Shown piece after piece: positions 50,984 through 61,534 of a stretch of DNA of 64,000 nt (the first letter of the stretch is position 1; every line of letters begins with the position of its first letter). Origin of the DNA: Gymnorhina tibicen (Eukaryota; Chordata; Aves; Passeriformes; Artamidae). The notes below the pieces were generated by a model that made no database searches, had not been told where the DNA came from, and saw only the letters and a list, made by a program, of their open reading frames with translations. The stretch covers positions 671,236 to 735,235 of the forward strand of contig VXAZ01003489.1 in the NCBI GenBank assembly GCA_013399875.1, read 5' to 3'. The position numbers and the translations under genes were made by a program.

Positions 50984-52378
50984 TGAAGTACCATACAACC
51001 CTTCAGTTTGTTACTAAAACCCCCTCACAGTTCAGGGAGAGTATTTAAGCAAGCATTTCACTAGGGCTTCAGTGGTATTCCTATGTTTAGAGCTACGGGC
51101 AAACCCCCTGTAGTCTTTGAAGACAAGTTTTGAAAAAAAAAATTAAAATCCAATACTAGATTGAAAAGGAGCCGTATCTTTTCTTACAATAACTGGATAT
51201 GTAGTTTGAAACTGTGAGAATTCATCCCAAACTAGTCCGATAGTTTTAAGAGTATCTCACCAGAGAAGCAAAAAGAATCTACTGTACAAAGATGCTTGGC
51301 TCAAGCAGTAGTGCAAAGATCCACTGCCCCGGGAGCAAACGTCCCTCCAGAGCAAGCAGTTTGTGCACAGAAACCACGTGACACCTCACCTTCCAAACAG
51401 TCTTTAGAGAACACTAAAAAAAACCCCCAAGTTCCCCAAAACACCAGGCAATAAAAGTATTCACAATAATTTCACCAACCAGTGATAAGCATGAATAACT
51501 TGAGAACAAGTGCCAGCTACTACAGAGCATCCTGATTCTTTAAAAATATCATAGCTCAGCAACTCATGCAGTAGTTCCACCGGAATTCCACTCAAATCCT
51601 CCATCCCACCCAGGTCAGCAGAGGAGCTTCAGCGAATGGGGTGGTGCAGCCCGGCCTGAGCCCAGCCAGGCCGGACATCCCCAGGGGACAAAAGGGACAG
51701 TGGCTCCCCAGGGAGCGGCAGAACAAAGGCTCCGCTGCTCTGCTCCCCTGAGGAACTGCAGTGCAAGGGCCTGGACACAAAGGGGAACGGGAGGAGCTTC
51801 CCAAAAATCAGACTGCTGCAATCACTGGTCACTGCTAGACAGTGCTGCAGGTAGAAAATTTGTTGTTAGCTGCTGAACTCTCAGCACTACAATCCACCAG
51901 TGGAGATCCCGCTACATATTTTACCTGAGAAACAGAGGAAAAACTCAGAGGCAGTTCTGAAAAACTTCACGATGTAGCTTGTCTCTAAAAACCTACACAC
52001 AGGTATTTTAGCATCATCAAAATAGGACAATCGTATTTTCCCCCAAATATCTTTATAAAGAATATATAAGTGCACGATTAGAAAAATCCCTCCTTAGATA
52101 CAATTAAAAACATATTCTGCCCTTGATATCATTTTGGAAAAATCCTATGCTCTGTTTTATTTAATTTTTTTTTTTTTCTTTTTAGCAGTGATAAGTAACT
52201 ACACATCATCGTCTCACCGGAAGTGTAGATATGTGGTATATCCTACTGGCAGCTAAAACAGCTGAATCCACCAGGCTTTACATTGAGATAAGGTTTTCAG
52301 CAACCTGACTGGGGCTGTGGGTTGCTTTTTTGTGGTTACAAAAAAGATTCTGATAATGTAGACCAGCTCATCTCTGAA

Positions 52379-52400
52379 TTTATTAACATACAATTTTATT
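52379..52400 (-). terminator. Paired polyadenylation signals on the minus strand
   Basis: Two AATAAA hexamers on the minus strand (52,379-52,384 and 52,395-52,400), about 470-490 bases downstream of the candidate stop codon. Cleavage would be expected around 52,350-52,380. AATAAA is common in AT-rich DNA, so this only supports the exon model modestly. Confidence 0.3.
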
Positions 52401-52693
52401 ATTTTTTCCTTTCATGATCAAATCAGAACTGCAAATGGAATCCACAGCTGTGCTCTTTCAACAGAACTGTATTTTCTCACCCATAGAAAACATAACCTAG
52501 AAATCCCCAACTCCTTTCATGTGAGTTGCCAGCCTAAACAAAAAGGGGTGCAAAAAAAAAGAAAGAACATAAGAAAATAAGATATATACCCTACTGTTTA
52601 ACACTGTTTACAGATCTTGGTAGTTGGGGTAATAAGATACAGTATGTGGATTTTTTTAGCAACAGCTTTAAAATTACATATTTTTACACCATC

Positions 52694-52864
52694 TCATTTA
52701 ATCAATACCAGCATTCCTTTACGATCATTGCCAATTTGGATGATAAACTCTTCCCAAAGCGTATCCATTTCATTGTAAATAAAACAATTCATTAATTCTT
52801 TGGCATCAGAAGAATCATACAGCTGCAATTGCTCCATTGTGTCGAGAACGAGACCTTTCCAAAG
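52694..52864 (-). CDS. Small open frame directly after the TAA, same frame
   Basis: Immediately after the stop codon at 52,865-52,867, the same frame stays open for 56 more codons to a TGA at 52,694-52,696. It contains an ATG (52,831-52,833 region), giving a 47-residue peptide starting MEQLQLYDSSDAKELMN and ending in RKGMLVLIK. The composition is protein-like: acidic, amphipathic, with two Trp. It could be a short downstream ORF in the 3' UTR, a readthrough extension, or chance (an open run of this length is not rare). No family recognised. Confidence 0.15.
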   Translation of the reverse strand, partial: LWKGLVLDTMEQLQLYDSSDAKELMNCFIYNEMDTLWEEFIIQIGNDRKGMLVLIK

Positions 52865-52879
52865 TTACTCGTTTGTTAT
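52865..52879 (-). CDS. Candidate terminal exon: coding end (ITNE and stop)
   Basis: On the minus strand a very strong acceptor (ttttttcctctcttttcgttacag) ends at 52,880. In phase 0 the exon encodes Ile-Thr-Asn-Glu followed by TAA. This phase matches the exon at 55,001-55,084, which ends in phase 0 with WYIKK. The joined C-terminus would be a membrane helix with a short polar tail. In the frame left by one carried base the same exon would read NKRVTLERSRSRHNGAIAAV to a TGA at 52,815-52,817, in a stretch with retained CpGs. I cannot exclude that alternative. The acceptor itself is the most convincing splice site on this strand. Confidence 0.4.
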   Translation of the reverse strand: MTNE

Positions 52880-53518
52880 CTGTAACGAAAAGAGAGGAAA
52901 AAACAAATCACCACAAGATTTGAAACACGGATAATGCAATGTCAAGAGGTTTTCAAACAGCCCTGAAAATCATTCCGAATGATATGTAAATAAGTAAGTA
53001 GGAGACTGGATCAGAGAAGTTTCACACTGCAGCTGCCAGACTGAGTTCAAGAGTTCTGCAATCAGCAATAAATTACTTTCTTGATCAGAGAAGCGGGGTG
53101 ATAAAAGCATTAGGAGAATCCTGAAACACAGTCCCCTTGGAAACAGCACACAATAAATAAAATTCTGAGTAAAAATCTTTCCAATTTTATAAATAATTTA
53201 AGCACAGAATCTCTGGAAAAATACATTTCAAGTTTCATGAGAATGCGCTGACCAGTGTAGCGGTGAAAACCTGGGAGATGCTACAAGTCTAAAAGCCCAA
53301 ACACCGTTCACTATAATTTGGTACAGAGGTAAAAATAGAACAGTTAAATCAGCCACTTCCTAAGCGTTTCCTGATCGTGCAATGTGAACAACTTTTACTA
53401 TAAAATATTACACAGTAATTATTGCAATGAATAATAAATACGTCTCCATCACAGTAAACAATCACAGAGTACCAGCCACACTTCTAAATGCCTTTACAAT
53501 AAAATTTTAAAGCCAGGA

Positions 53519-53533
53519 ACACACACACACACA
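53519..53533. repeat. (AC)n microsatellite
   Basis: About seven AC dinucleotides, visible directly. Confidence 0.9.
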
Positions 53534-53949
53534 AAGGGGCAGAAGATTAACCCCCACGTGGTGTTCTGCAGGTTTGCATCTTCCTTTTGGACAGTGAGTT
53601 CCTGCCATGCAAACTTTTCCCCCTTTTTTTGGCGGCTGTTTCCTTTTGACCTTGCCTTTCCTATTCCCTCGTGTCCCGTTCAGGTGCTGCTCTGCGTCCC
53701 TTCAGCCCCTCCACTGCTGCAGCACCAGGAAGTCCCAAAATACGGCTGGGACTCTTACACAGGGCTGGAATATCATGAAGAAGTCGCTTCAGAAGTAAAA
53801 CATCTGCCAGGCTCACTGCAGGCACTCGGGTTTTCTCGGCTCTTCCCAAAGATTCAGCTCCCTCTGCTCGCCCAGCCCACCCCAGCCTGTGCCCGTGGCA
53901 GTGCCACGCTGAGGGCTGGGCACAGAGCTCGGGACCACCACACGTCTGG
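53534..53949. other. GC-rich non-coding segment left of a CR1 copy
   Basis: Open on the plus strand as part of a 168-codon frame starting at 53,558 that runs into the CR1 fragment, which argues that the frame is not a gene. It may be the more diverged 5' part of the same CR1 copy. Confidence 0.45.
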
Positions 53950-54112
53950 GGGTACAAACACAACCTGGAAACTCTTCCTGACTGGGAAGGGGACCGGATA
54001 CTGCCCCAGGAGGTTGTGGAGACTCCATTCCCAGAGATATTCCATCCCTGTCCTGGACAAGTGAACCAAGGACAAGGTGACCTCCGGAGGTCCTGTCCAA
54101 CCTCAGTCACTG
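53950..54112 (+). mobile_element. CR1 LINE 3' region, sense
   Basis: In order it contains gaaactcttcctgactggg, gccccaggaggttgtggaga, ctccattcccagagatattc, gtcctggacaag and gtgacctccggaggtcctgt, then ccaacctcagtcac. These match the CR1 3' region in sense orientation. The terminal octamers are degraded. All open frames across it, on both strands, are repeat-derived. Confidence 0.85.
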
Positions 54113-55000
54113 CACGGCTCTGCTCTAACCCAGCAAAGCCAGAAACGGGCCAAGCAATTAAATAAGACCAAGAAAGTCATCTCTGTGATCTGTTTCTGGA
54201 CAAAGAACAGAGGCTGCCCGTGGAGACTGCACGGGCTCTGGAAATCAGCCTCTCTTCCCCCTGCTCATGGAAGTGTCTCCAATGCTACGGGGAATTAACG
54301 GCTCCTTTAGCAAGATTATTAGTTCTTTTTATAGTTCTGCCTTGCCTCCTTTTCCTAATGAATCTAGCCATGCATAAAGTATTCAAATTACCCTAAGTCA
54401 ATCTGTTTTGCATGGGAATAAATCTCTGCACTGGTTGCAGTGTCACTAAGCACTGGCAATTAAAGCACAAAAGAAGGGAAGTCATCAACTCAAAAGTGCT
54501 GCTGCTGCTCCAAGACTGAAGAGTCCAGCGATACCTGCTCTCAGTGGGGACAAGTGCCTTCAACACTACACTACTTCTCGATAGAATTTCAAGCCCATCA
54601 ACTGTACAGGTTAAAAACAGATTAAGTGAGTCTAAGCACTGTTGATTTCTTTTATTTGGTTTTTTTTTTTAGATTTTCTCCTTTCAGTTTTTTTTTCCCA
54701 TCATGATAGAGACAAATGTTTTCTGCAAGGGACAGTTCAACTTCTCCTGTAATTGCACAACTGGGCTGGGACTTTGGGAAAACACAAAACAAAATTGTAA
54801 AACAATATAATTTCCTTCTTCAGGTAATAACAAAGTATTTTCTTAATACATATGTGTTGAGTTAAAACAAAGGGTTTCGTATTAGATATCAAACTGGATT
54901 GGGCTGGCATTTCAGTTACTTGAGCAAGAATTTTGAAGGATCATTAAATTTGTATCACTTTCAACATGCACATTCAGTTACCTGCAACATCTGTATTTAC
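54113..55000. other. Non-coding DNA, presumed intron of the minus-strand gene
   Basis: Lies between the two best minus-strand exon candidates. AT-rich with a poly(T) run near 54,660-54,672 and no recognised element. Confidence 0.4.
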
Positions 55001-55084
55001 CTTTTTTATGTACCAGACCATACTGAATACAACACAAAGCAAGCCTGAGTACAAACATGACTGAGTATTCTGGCATAGAATTAA
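55001..55084 (-). CDS. Candidate exon encoding a transmembrane-like segment
   Basis: The minus strand shows an acceptor (ccatgtattggtgttacag), 84 nt, then a gtaaat donor after aaaaaag. In phase 0 all 28 codons are open, giving a polar start (LILCQNTQS) and a hydrophobic run CLYSGLLCVVFSMVWY followed by IKK. A hydrophobic stretch of 16-17 residues flanked by positive charge on one side is what a membrane helix with a cytosolic end looks like. One other frame is also open; the third hits a stop at once. Joined to the phase-0 terminal exon at 52,879, the protein would end IKKITNE. I do not recognise the family; multi-pass transporters often end this way. The acceptor tract is only moderate. Confidence 0.4.
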
Positions 55085-56098
55085 CTGTAACACCAATACA
55101 TGGTAAAACTATTTCCTCCTATCATGGGGGCATGGAGAGGGAAAACAAGAGTAAGTTAAAAGTAGTTAAAATGAATTGAAAAGTCATTGCCCAGAGGCTC
55201 AGGTGTACACTGGAAAACATGCAAACACGACCAGAAAACACAGTAACAGGTTCCGTGTGTGGCAGCCAGGCCTCCTGAGTAACCCCACCCACAGGGGAGA
55301 AAACTTTTATTTCTCACTTTAATCTTAGGCGTCCATTTCTTTTAAAAGCAGAGCACGCCCACACTGCTCCTATTACAGACATTATAATCTATCTCAGAAG
55401 TGAACACATGACCTTAAAAGTGGCCTCTCAATCTGCTGAAAGGATCTTTTCCGAGAGCAGTGAAAGGCAGAACAGCAAAGCATTAAAATGGAAAACAAAG
55501 CAGCTTTTTATATCACAAAATCATCTTCATCTTTTAGTGAGCTGGATCCCATGAAAATGAAGTAAATATAAAATTAAATGCTGAGGCATCAAACCATCAG
55601 TTCCTTTTTAGTACACATAACCCTGGAATGCAATGGTGACCGTGCAAACTTTACACCCCCACTGGAAGAAATGTCCTAAAAACAATTCCTTGCTCAAGTC
55701 TTGCACTCAGTACAGTACCAAGATGGGAATAAAGCCTGCAAAATGTATTTTTCCTTTCCTTAATGCTCCTTCATTAGCTCTGTTATTAAAAGAGAAGTCT
55801 CAATAGCTGCCACAGATTTATTAACTCAGTGGCTTGTTATCAACATAGAACTCAGTTAATGCGAGGAGAAAAATAAATGGTACTTTGCAGAACTGCAGTA
55901 CTAAGATTAAGTGACTTTTTCATTTCATTTTCTTCTTATCCACTCTTCCAGGTAGTAACTTTATGCTCTCCTAATTATAAACCCTATTTTTTACGAGCAA
56001 TCAATGCTAGTAATAATATAGATGTTGTGCAGTCAAATGGACTGGTCATGACACCGAGATATCTGATAATGGAAAAGACAGAGTCTATAAAACCATAC
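55085..56098. other. Non-coding DNA, presumed intron
   Basis: AT-rich, with no recognised repeat and no exon candidate that has both splice sites. Confidence 0.45.
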
Positions 56099-56130
56099 CT
56101 CAGAGGTACCTGATTGGAATTTGCATCGTC
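56099..56130 (-). CDS. Candidate microexon (32 nt, or 21 nt with an inner donor)
   Basis: On the minus strand an exceptionally strong acceptor (actttttttttcttgttacag) is followed by gacgatgc and two possible donors. The inner one (gtacct after caatcag) gives a 21-nt, frame-preserving exon reading DDANSNQ. The outer one (gtatgg after ctctgag) gives 32 nt. In the phase that would feed the next exon at 55,084 in frame, the 32-nt version reads RCKFQSGTSE. Long pyrimidine tracts with tiny exons are typical of regulated neuronal microexons, but that is an analogy only. Confidence 0.3.
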
Positions 56131-56556
56131 CTGTAACAAGAAAAAAAAGTTCTCCCATATCATATCTCTCAGCCCTGATATTAAAATTATGAATGTATTA
56201 CAAACTGCTACCTTGGGCTTGGTACCTTATTTGGCTCCTTTTTCCCTCCTGAATAACCTCCCCAAGGTGAAAGAATTGACCTTTCCGCAGCTGACAATAA
56301 TAATAAAAGATGTTTAATGCTCAGAGAAAGGAGGTACTGTTTTGAGTTGCCTTGAAAATGATCATAGCAAGAAGGTAGAACTCTCAGCAATTAATAAAAT
56401 ATTTAAAATCTCATCTTTTTGAAATAGTTTTGACTATGCAAAAGAGACAGAAGTGCATGCTGTAAGGGAATTTGTATGGCCCGTGCCTTTGGGAATCAAT
56501 GAAAGCCTTTACATCAAACATTTATTTCTTCATTCATGTAAAATCTTGTTCACTAG
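56131..56556. other. Non-coding DNA between exon candidates
   Basis: No open frame with splice support. The plus-strand ORF at 56,114-56,317 begins at a near-cognate codon and has no context. Confidence 0.45.
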
Positions 56557-56677
56557 GAAATCCTACCGAAACACATCTCGTGTTCATGAGCAACCAGAGG
56601 GAAAATACTCCTGCGGTCCCAAGCACTGCAGCAAGTGCCACGGAAAACAGTCAGAAGAGCAAGACCATCTCCTTCAG
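56557..56677 (+). CDS. Candidate plus-strand exon, 121 nt, product unknown
   Basis: A plus-strand acceptor (aatcttgttcactag) precedes 121 nt ending in ccttcag and a gtatgg donor. Two frames are open. One reads with landmarks THLVFMSNQRENTPAV, PSTAASATENSQKSK and TISF: Ser/Thr-rich, disordered, like a cytoskeletal or scaffold protein linker. The other is Cys/His-containing (CGPKHCSKCHGKQ). I recognise neither. The exon lies on the strand opposite to the flanking minus-strand candidates, so it would need a nested or overlapping transcript. Confidence 0.25.
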
Positions 56678-57275
56678 GTATGGAATGATTACAGAAAAAA
56701 TGAGTAAACTACTCATTTTTAAGTTTTAAATGGGTAAACTATCACAACAGATGGATCCCAAGGATCAAACACTTCATCTGTAATAATGATGACACTGGCA
56801 TTCACTCAACAGAAAAAGGTGAAAGCCTGAGTTTTACAAGTACCACTTTTTTCTGATCAGGATAACTAAATATTTTCTCTCTAGTGTCGTTGATTAAAAT
56901 TGTGACAAGTTAGGTTAAATTCAATTCACTTGAGCCTGGGTAGCCTCCAGTTTTCCCCCTGAGCTACCCAAGCACAGGGGAAACTGAAGCCAACTTCTCA
57001 TTTGCTGTAACAGCAGATTACCCACTGCTTGGAGGAACAACCCAGGACAAAAATGAACATTATTATTATTATTATTGTTTTCCTTTATGGACCGCAGGCA
57101 CCTCCATCAGCTTTAGCTTCCCAAAAATGAAAGGTAAATCTTTTTGGAAAATGGACCTAAGGCAGAGGCAGAACTGATCCCGAGTAAAGCAGCAGGGAAG
57201 TCCATCCACAGCCAGCACCTCTTCAGCAGCTGAACGCTGCCTGTGGTACTGCCTGCCCTGTCCCTCTGACATTAC
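56678..57275. other. Non-coding DNA with (ATT)n
   Basis: AT-rich, with an (ATT)n microsatellite at 57,059-57,076 and no supported exon. Confidence 0.5.
57059..57076. repeat. (ATT)n microsatellite
   Basis: Six consecutive ATT units visible directly. Confidence 0.9.
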
Positions 57276-57452
57276 CGGGGATCCCAACTGAGAAAAGAGC
57301 CAGGAAAGGAAATTAAGAGCTTCAAAAACTGCTGTCGCTGTCTGGAGCAAAACCCTTTTTGAGAGAAAATGGCTCTCCTAACCGCAATTCTGTTAAGATT
57401 CAGTCCATCTCTGTGAGATTTGATTTCAAATTGATCTTTCAGAAGGTATGGC
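57276..57452 (-). CDS. Candidate minus-strand exon, 177 nt, product unknown
   Basis: The acceptor is very strong (tgctatttttttttctgtatag). Only one frame is open past the first 30 bases. It enters with one base, begins PYLLKDQFEIKSHRDGLN and runs to a gtaatg donor after gatccccg. An earlier weaker donor (gttagg) would cut it to 70 nt. The 177-nt version would leave two bases and hit a stop if joined directly to the 56,130 candidate, so the two are not a simple in-frame pair. The peptide is not recognised. Confidence 0.2.
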
Positions 57453-60400
57453 CTATACAGAAAAAAAAATAGCAGTAAGGTAAGAATCAGTTATGGGAGA
57501 AATAGAGCCAAAATAACACCACAGAAAGGGCTCTGAAATAGCTCTTTTCAAAAGATCGTTATTGCAAGGAGATGAAACAAGCAAATAAAACACTTTTCTA
57601 ACTGGGTTAAGGGAAACTGTCCAGTTTATATTTAAAGTTTTCTATTAATCTTTTAAGTATTTAATCCACTCTTACTTCAACTAAACAGGCACCCTACGCA
57701 TGCCTGGCAAAATCTGAACTAGACCCTTTACAGCCATCACCCTGGGGCATCTGACACTCGCTTGCATTTGGTATTTATGTAACCAAAAAGGAGAACAGAT
57801 CGAGTGATCCAACATTCCTGTTCTCAGCTTTTTTTTTTTTTTTCCTAAATAGAATCTCAAATTCTTGACAATCAAACTTAAATGACAGCTAAAAAGGTTA
57901 TTTTAGCATCAGTTTCAAAGAAAACATTGAGATTTCAAGCAAAACCTGGAGCTGTAAGGTCAAATTCTATACATCCTGGTTTATTTTGGTTTAGGTCAAG
58001 ACTTTCATGTGAAAGCTGAGCAATAACCTAGGTTTCTAAATGTTATGATCGAGAAACAGAAACTTGCCCTTAGGCCAAAAAAAAGCAGGTTTGTGGTGTT
58101 TGCTTTTCAAAAAAATTTTTTAAAGCCCCCAAAATCAAGATTACACAGCTGAACACATTAATTATAAAGGCATCATTTGTTGACCTTATAATAATTTAAA
58201 AACTATGTTCCTGGCCTGGCTACTGGGATATTTACAAAGATATTGATCTGTAAGGTGTTGCGGAGTAGGAACAGGTTTTAGAAGAAATAAGGAGGAAGAA
58301 AAAGCACTAAGGAGAACTGCAGCACTTAAAAGGATGTCTCTGAAGACTGAAAGGTTCCTCCTCAGGAAAAAAGCAGAAACACACATCTCCTGAGTTATCT
58401 GCAGGAGTCAGGAGTGTCGTGTTCTGCTCAAAAATAGTGGCTTCAAAGCTGTGAAGTCATTTAGGTAACACACAGCACCTTCATTTTAAGGTTTCCAGAC
58501 TATTCTGCGAGAACAATTTCTCATGGAGCAGAATGTGGCTGTTTGGATTCTCTTTAACTTGCTAAATAAATTTGTTAATACCCAGAAGCGCTGTAGTACA
58601 GAAGCAGGTCTAAAATACAGAGAGTTAAAGAATTTAAGCCCTGACACAAAAGAGTTTTACTCAGATTAAAAGGGAACAAAGACATGCCTAATCTTTGTGC
58701 TGCCACTCAGACCCAGCTTGCTGGGCACTGTTAATTGTAGCCTTTGAGTCGTATGAAAATGCAGAACATCAGTAGAAAACCCATTTATTTATGTCCCGTG
58801 TGTTAGACACAAAAATGCTTTAAAACGGAATAATGTGGGACGTTTTAATGCTAAATGGCATGTGTGATGACATTTACCAGCTCAGCGCAATCCAGCTGTG
58901 ACCACAGTCAATACAGCATGGCAGCACAATAAAAGTCACACTTCTGCACCCAGAATTGAGGATACTGGCCATCTGTATCATAATTCCAATAACGAAATAA
59001 ACACTTACCCGATTTAAAGCTGAAGTTTAGTATTTGAAGGATGAAAATGGATTTGCAAACTCTATTTTCAAGTAATCAGTTTAAAGTAAATTTTACTATT
59101 ACTCCGGGCCTTAAGATTTCAAAACAACCCAAAAAACAAAGAAAGAATTGGCCCAATAAGATAAGATTCCTTAAACCTTTAAATGATCTATTTAATATTT
59201 TAATTTGACTTTGCTTTCTTTGTTAATAGCACCACTTGGGATGTGCAGTGAAAGCTCTTCCACAAGAGTTGCAATGGAAAAGCCTTAGCAGGAGACAACA
59301 CATGCCTGCCTCAGGGGTTACAAGACAAATCAATCCATTTTTCTCCTTTCCTCCAAGGGTAATTGGCCTTTAAAATTACAGAGAAAAATAGGCCTTCATG
59401 TCAGTACAATGCAGGCACACATACAGCCATTTCCCATTTCTTTTTCAGTTTGAATTCTCAGCTGAGAAGTAAACTTATAGAGGTGGGAAAATAAAAAGAA
59501 GATGAAGAGGAACGATTGCATCAGTTCAAATCCCCTCCAATAACAAGCAGCACTGTGACCAGCATTTGAGGCTGGAATTCACTGAAACCTGCTATGAATT
59601 GCTGTCCTTTTTCTAGGCAGTATTTTTTTGTTCTTGATTGTGACAAAATTTTCTCCAATTTTTGTGGCAGCCTGTACCACTGACACTCATGGAGATTTAT
59701 CACAGAATTTAGTTAAACTGAGGAGTTGTAATTATTGCTTCATTTCCCATAAAATCTCCCAAAGTAATACTGATTTTTACCTCATTCTTATGAAATTGCC
59801 TTTTTCAAGGAGCAATCATGGTTATGAATATCCCGACAATCCTTCTGCTGTGCTGTACACATAATCATGTAGAAACTCAGTTTCAGCCTCTGAATACTGG
59901 TAAATTGTATACAGTGCATTTAAATTGGCTAATAAATTGTTTCATAGCAGTCACACTCCGATCATAGTCTTCTCAGTTTTCTGATTGCTATTAAATCTGA
60001 TTTGCAATACATTAATCATATCATGCTTTTAATAAGAGATTGTCATGTGAAAATATTTCCCTGTGCACAAAGAGGAGCAATCAGCTAAGCTACAACAGAT
60101 ATATCAAAACAAGAACAAAGTTGAAAAAAGTCAAAACAACGTAGTGTTTTAAAAACAGGACTAACAGTCCCTCGAAACAAGAGTATGGAAACCACTAAAG
60201 CTTTCCTGTGAACTCGCTCACTGGGAGTGTGTGTACAGGTGTAAAGCAATTATTAGATTTGATATCTGAATGAACTCAGGTTCCCATTAGAGCCTGAATG
60301 CTTCAATGACCCTATTATTTTCCTTCCAATGCTCCCAGACCTGATCAACTTAATTATTCTGAGTAGTGAAACATTTAGGACATGAATGTATGATTTGTTT

Positions 60401-61292
60401 TAAGCCAAATGAGAGAAATGAAAGTACTTCATAAAACAACTCAATAAAAAGAATAAGACACGTGATATGATGTGTCAAACCCAGCAAGGTCAGGACTAAG
60501 TAACAGTAACAAAGAAAAGAGAGAGATCCACAGCAATAAAACTACATTTATTCAGATATTTTTTCCCTTGAACCTCTCATTTGTAACCTCCCCTGTATAC
60601 TGAAAAGATTCAGCTTATGAATCAGAAGGGTGACGCAAATTTCAGAGAGTAAATAAATTGTCTGCTTCAGTACTGAAAGAGCCCAAATCTCAAAACACAG
60701 AGATTGTGATTCTTCTTTCATGACTACACCACACTTTCAGTAATTGTCCAAAAGTACAAGGAGAGCCTCTACTATAAAAGACTTCATGTCAGGGAGGACA
60801 GATTTGCTGATGTGAAGGCTGTGTTTCCCTGTTTTAATTGTCCCTACTATTTCAGTGCTAAGGACAAGTGTGTGACACTGCGAAAAACATGTATCCACAT
60901 TTTAAACAGATTTGTCTGATGCTAATACACTGTATTCTCCATCAATAATGTAATTTAAAATGGCTTCCAAAATGTCCTATTCCCAGCTCCCCTATTAACA
61001 CTTCCACTCCTGCAATTTGTACTTGCTTTGAGAGTGAGTTGACTGCAAGGTTACAAACCAGGACAGGGAGATAAAGACAGTAATAGGTTCTGAACTGGAA
61101 GTACACAGGGAGCCCCGAAGTTCGCATCCTCTCATCCCACTGCATTTGTCCTTAAAAGAATCAGGCTGACACCCAAGTGGTCCCCTGGCCCTCGCCTCCT
61201 CCCACTAACGAGCCGGAGCGGCTGCTGAGCCTGCACTAAACGTGTTTCTGTCCAGCCACATTGCCATCACTTCCCAATCCAATCTGATACTT
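57453..61292. other. Non-coding, AT-rich DNA
   Basis: No paired splice sites around open frames and no recognised transposon. Poly(T) at about 57,829-57,843. 58,780-58,930 has somewhat more CpG than its surroundings and few repeats. Confidence 0.5.
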
Positions 61293-61391
61293 TTAAGGAG
61301 GAAGGAAGTCGCGGGAGACCAGCACCAGCTTGTGCTGAAGGCACTTCTTGACATCAGCCTTCACTTCGCACTTCACACGGAAGGATTCGAT
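61293..61391 (-). CDS. Candidate terminal exon, 32 codons and stop
   Basis: On the minus strand the acceptor gactttgtgtgttttgtcag precedes a phase-0 frame of 32 codons ending in TAA. Codons are strongly purine-N-pyrimidine, with about three quarters G or C in third position, and five CpGs are retained in 100 bases of otherwise CpG-poor DNA. These are typical signs of a real coding exon. The peptide is Lys- and Val-rich (FRVKCEVKADVKKCLQHK, then LVLVSRDFLPP). I cannot name it. No internal GT gives a good donor before the stop, so it would be a last exon. An old processed pseudogene fragment is a possible alternative, but the splice acceptor argues against it. Confidence 0.35.
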   Translation of the reverse strand: MESFRVKCEVKADVKKCLQHKLVLVSRDFLPP

Positions 61392-61534
61392 CTGACAAAA
61401 CACACAAAGTCAGGAGAGAAGGCTCTTCACCTCCTCTCCAAAACTGCCTGATGGAAGTCAATACCAATTCCTTCCCAAAGTTACACTCAAAGGCTGACGG
61501 GTGAAAGTCAAAGGGGAAGCTTTCCAGCTATTCC

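Larger units (their letters stand above)
48390..52864 (-). other. Possible 3' UTR of a minus-strand gene
   Basis: This region follows the candidate terminal exon at 52,879 in the minus direction. Minus-strand AATAAA signals lie at 52,379-52,384 and 52,395-52,400, enough for a short 3' UTR. Another lies at 48,390-48,395 and could end a long form. The interval is repeat-poor with T-rich tracts on the plus strand. It includes the word TTTGCAC on the minus strand (51,311-51,317), which matches a miR-19-type seed site. A 3' UTR is inference: GC-rich patches (49,550-49,760 and 51,590-51,830) interrupt it, and the first overlaps a plus-strand exon candidate. Confidence 0.3.

Noticed and set aside
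53558..54110. Long open frames on both strands around 53.6-54.1 kb
   Set aside because: They run through a CR1 fragment, so the openness is repeat-derived.
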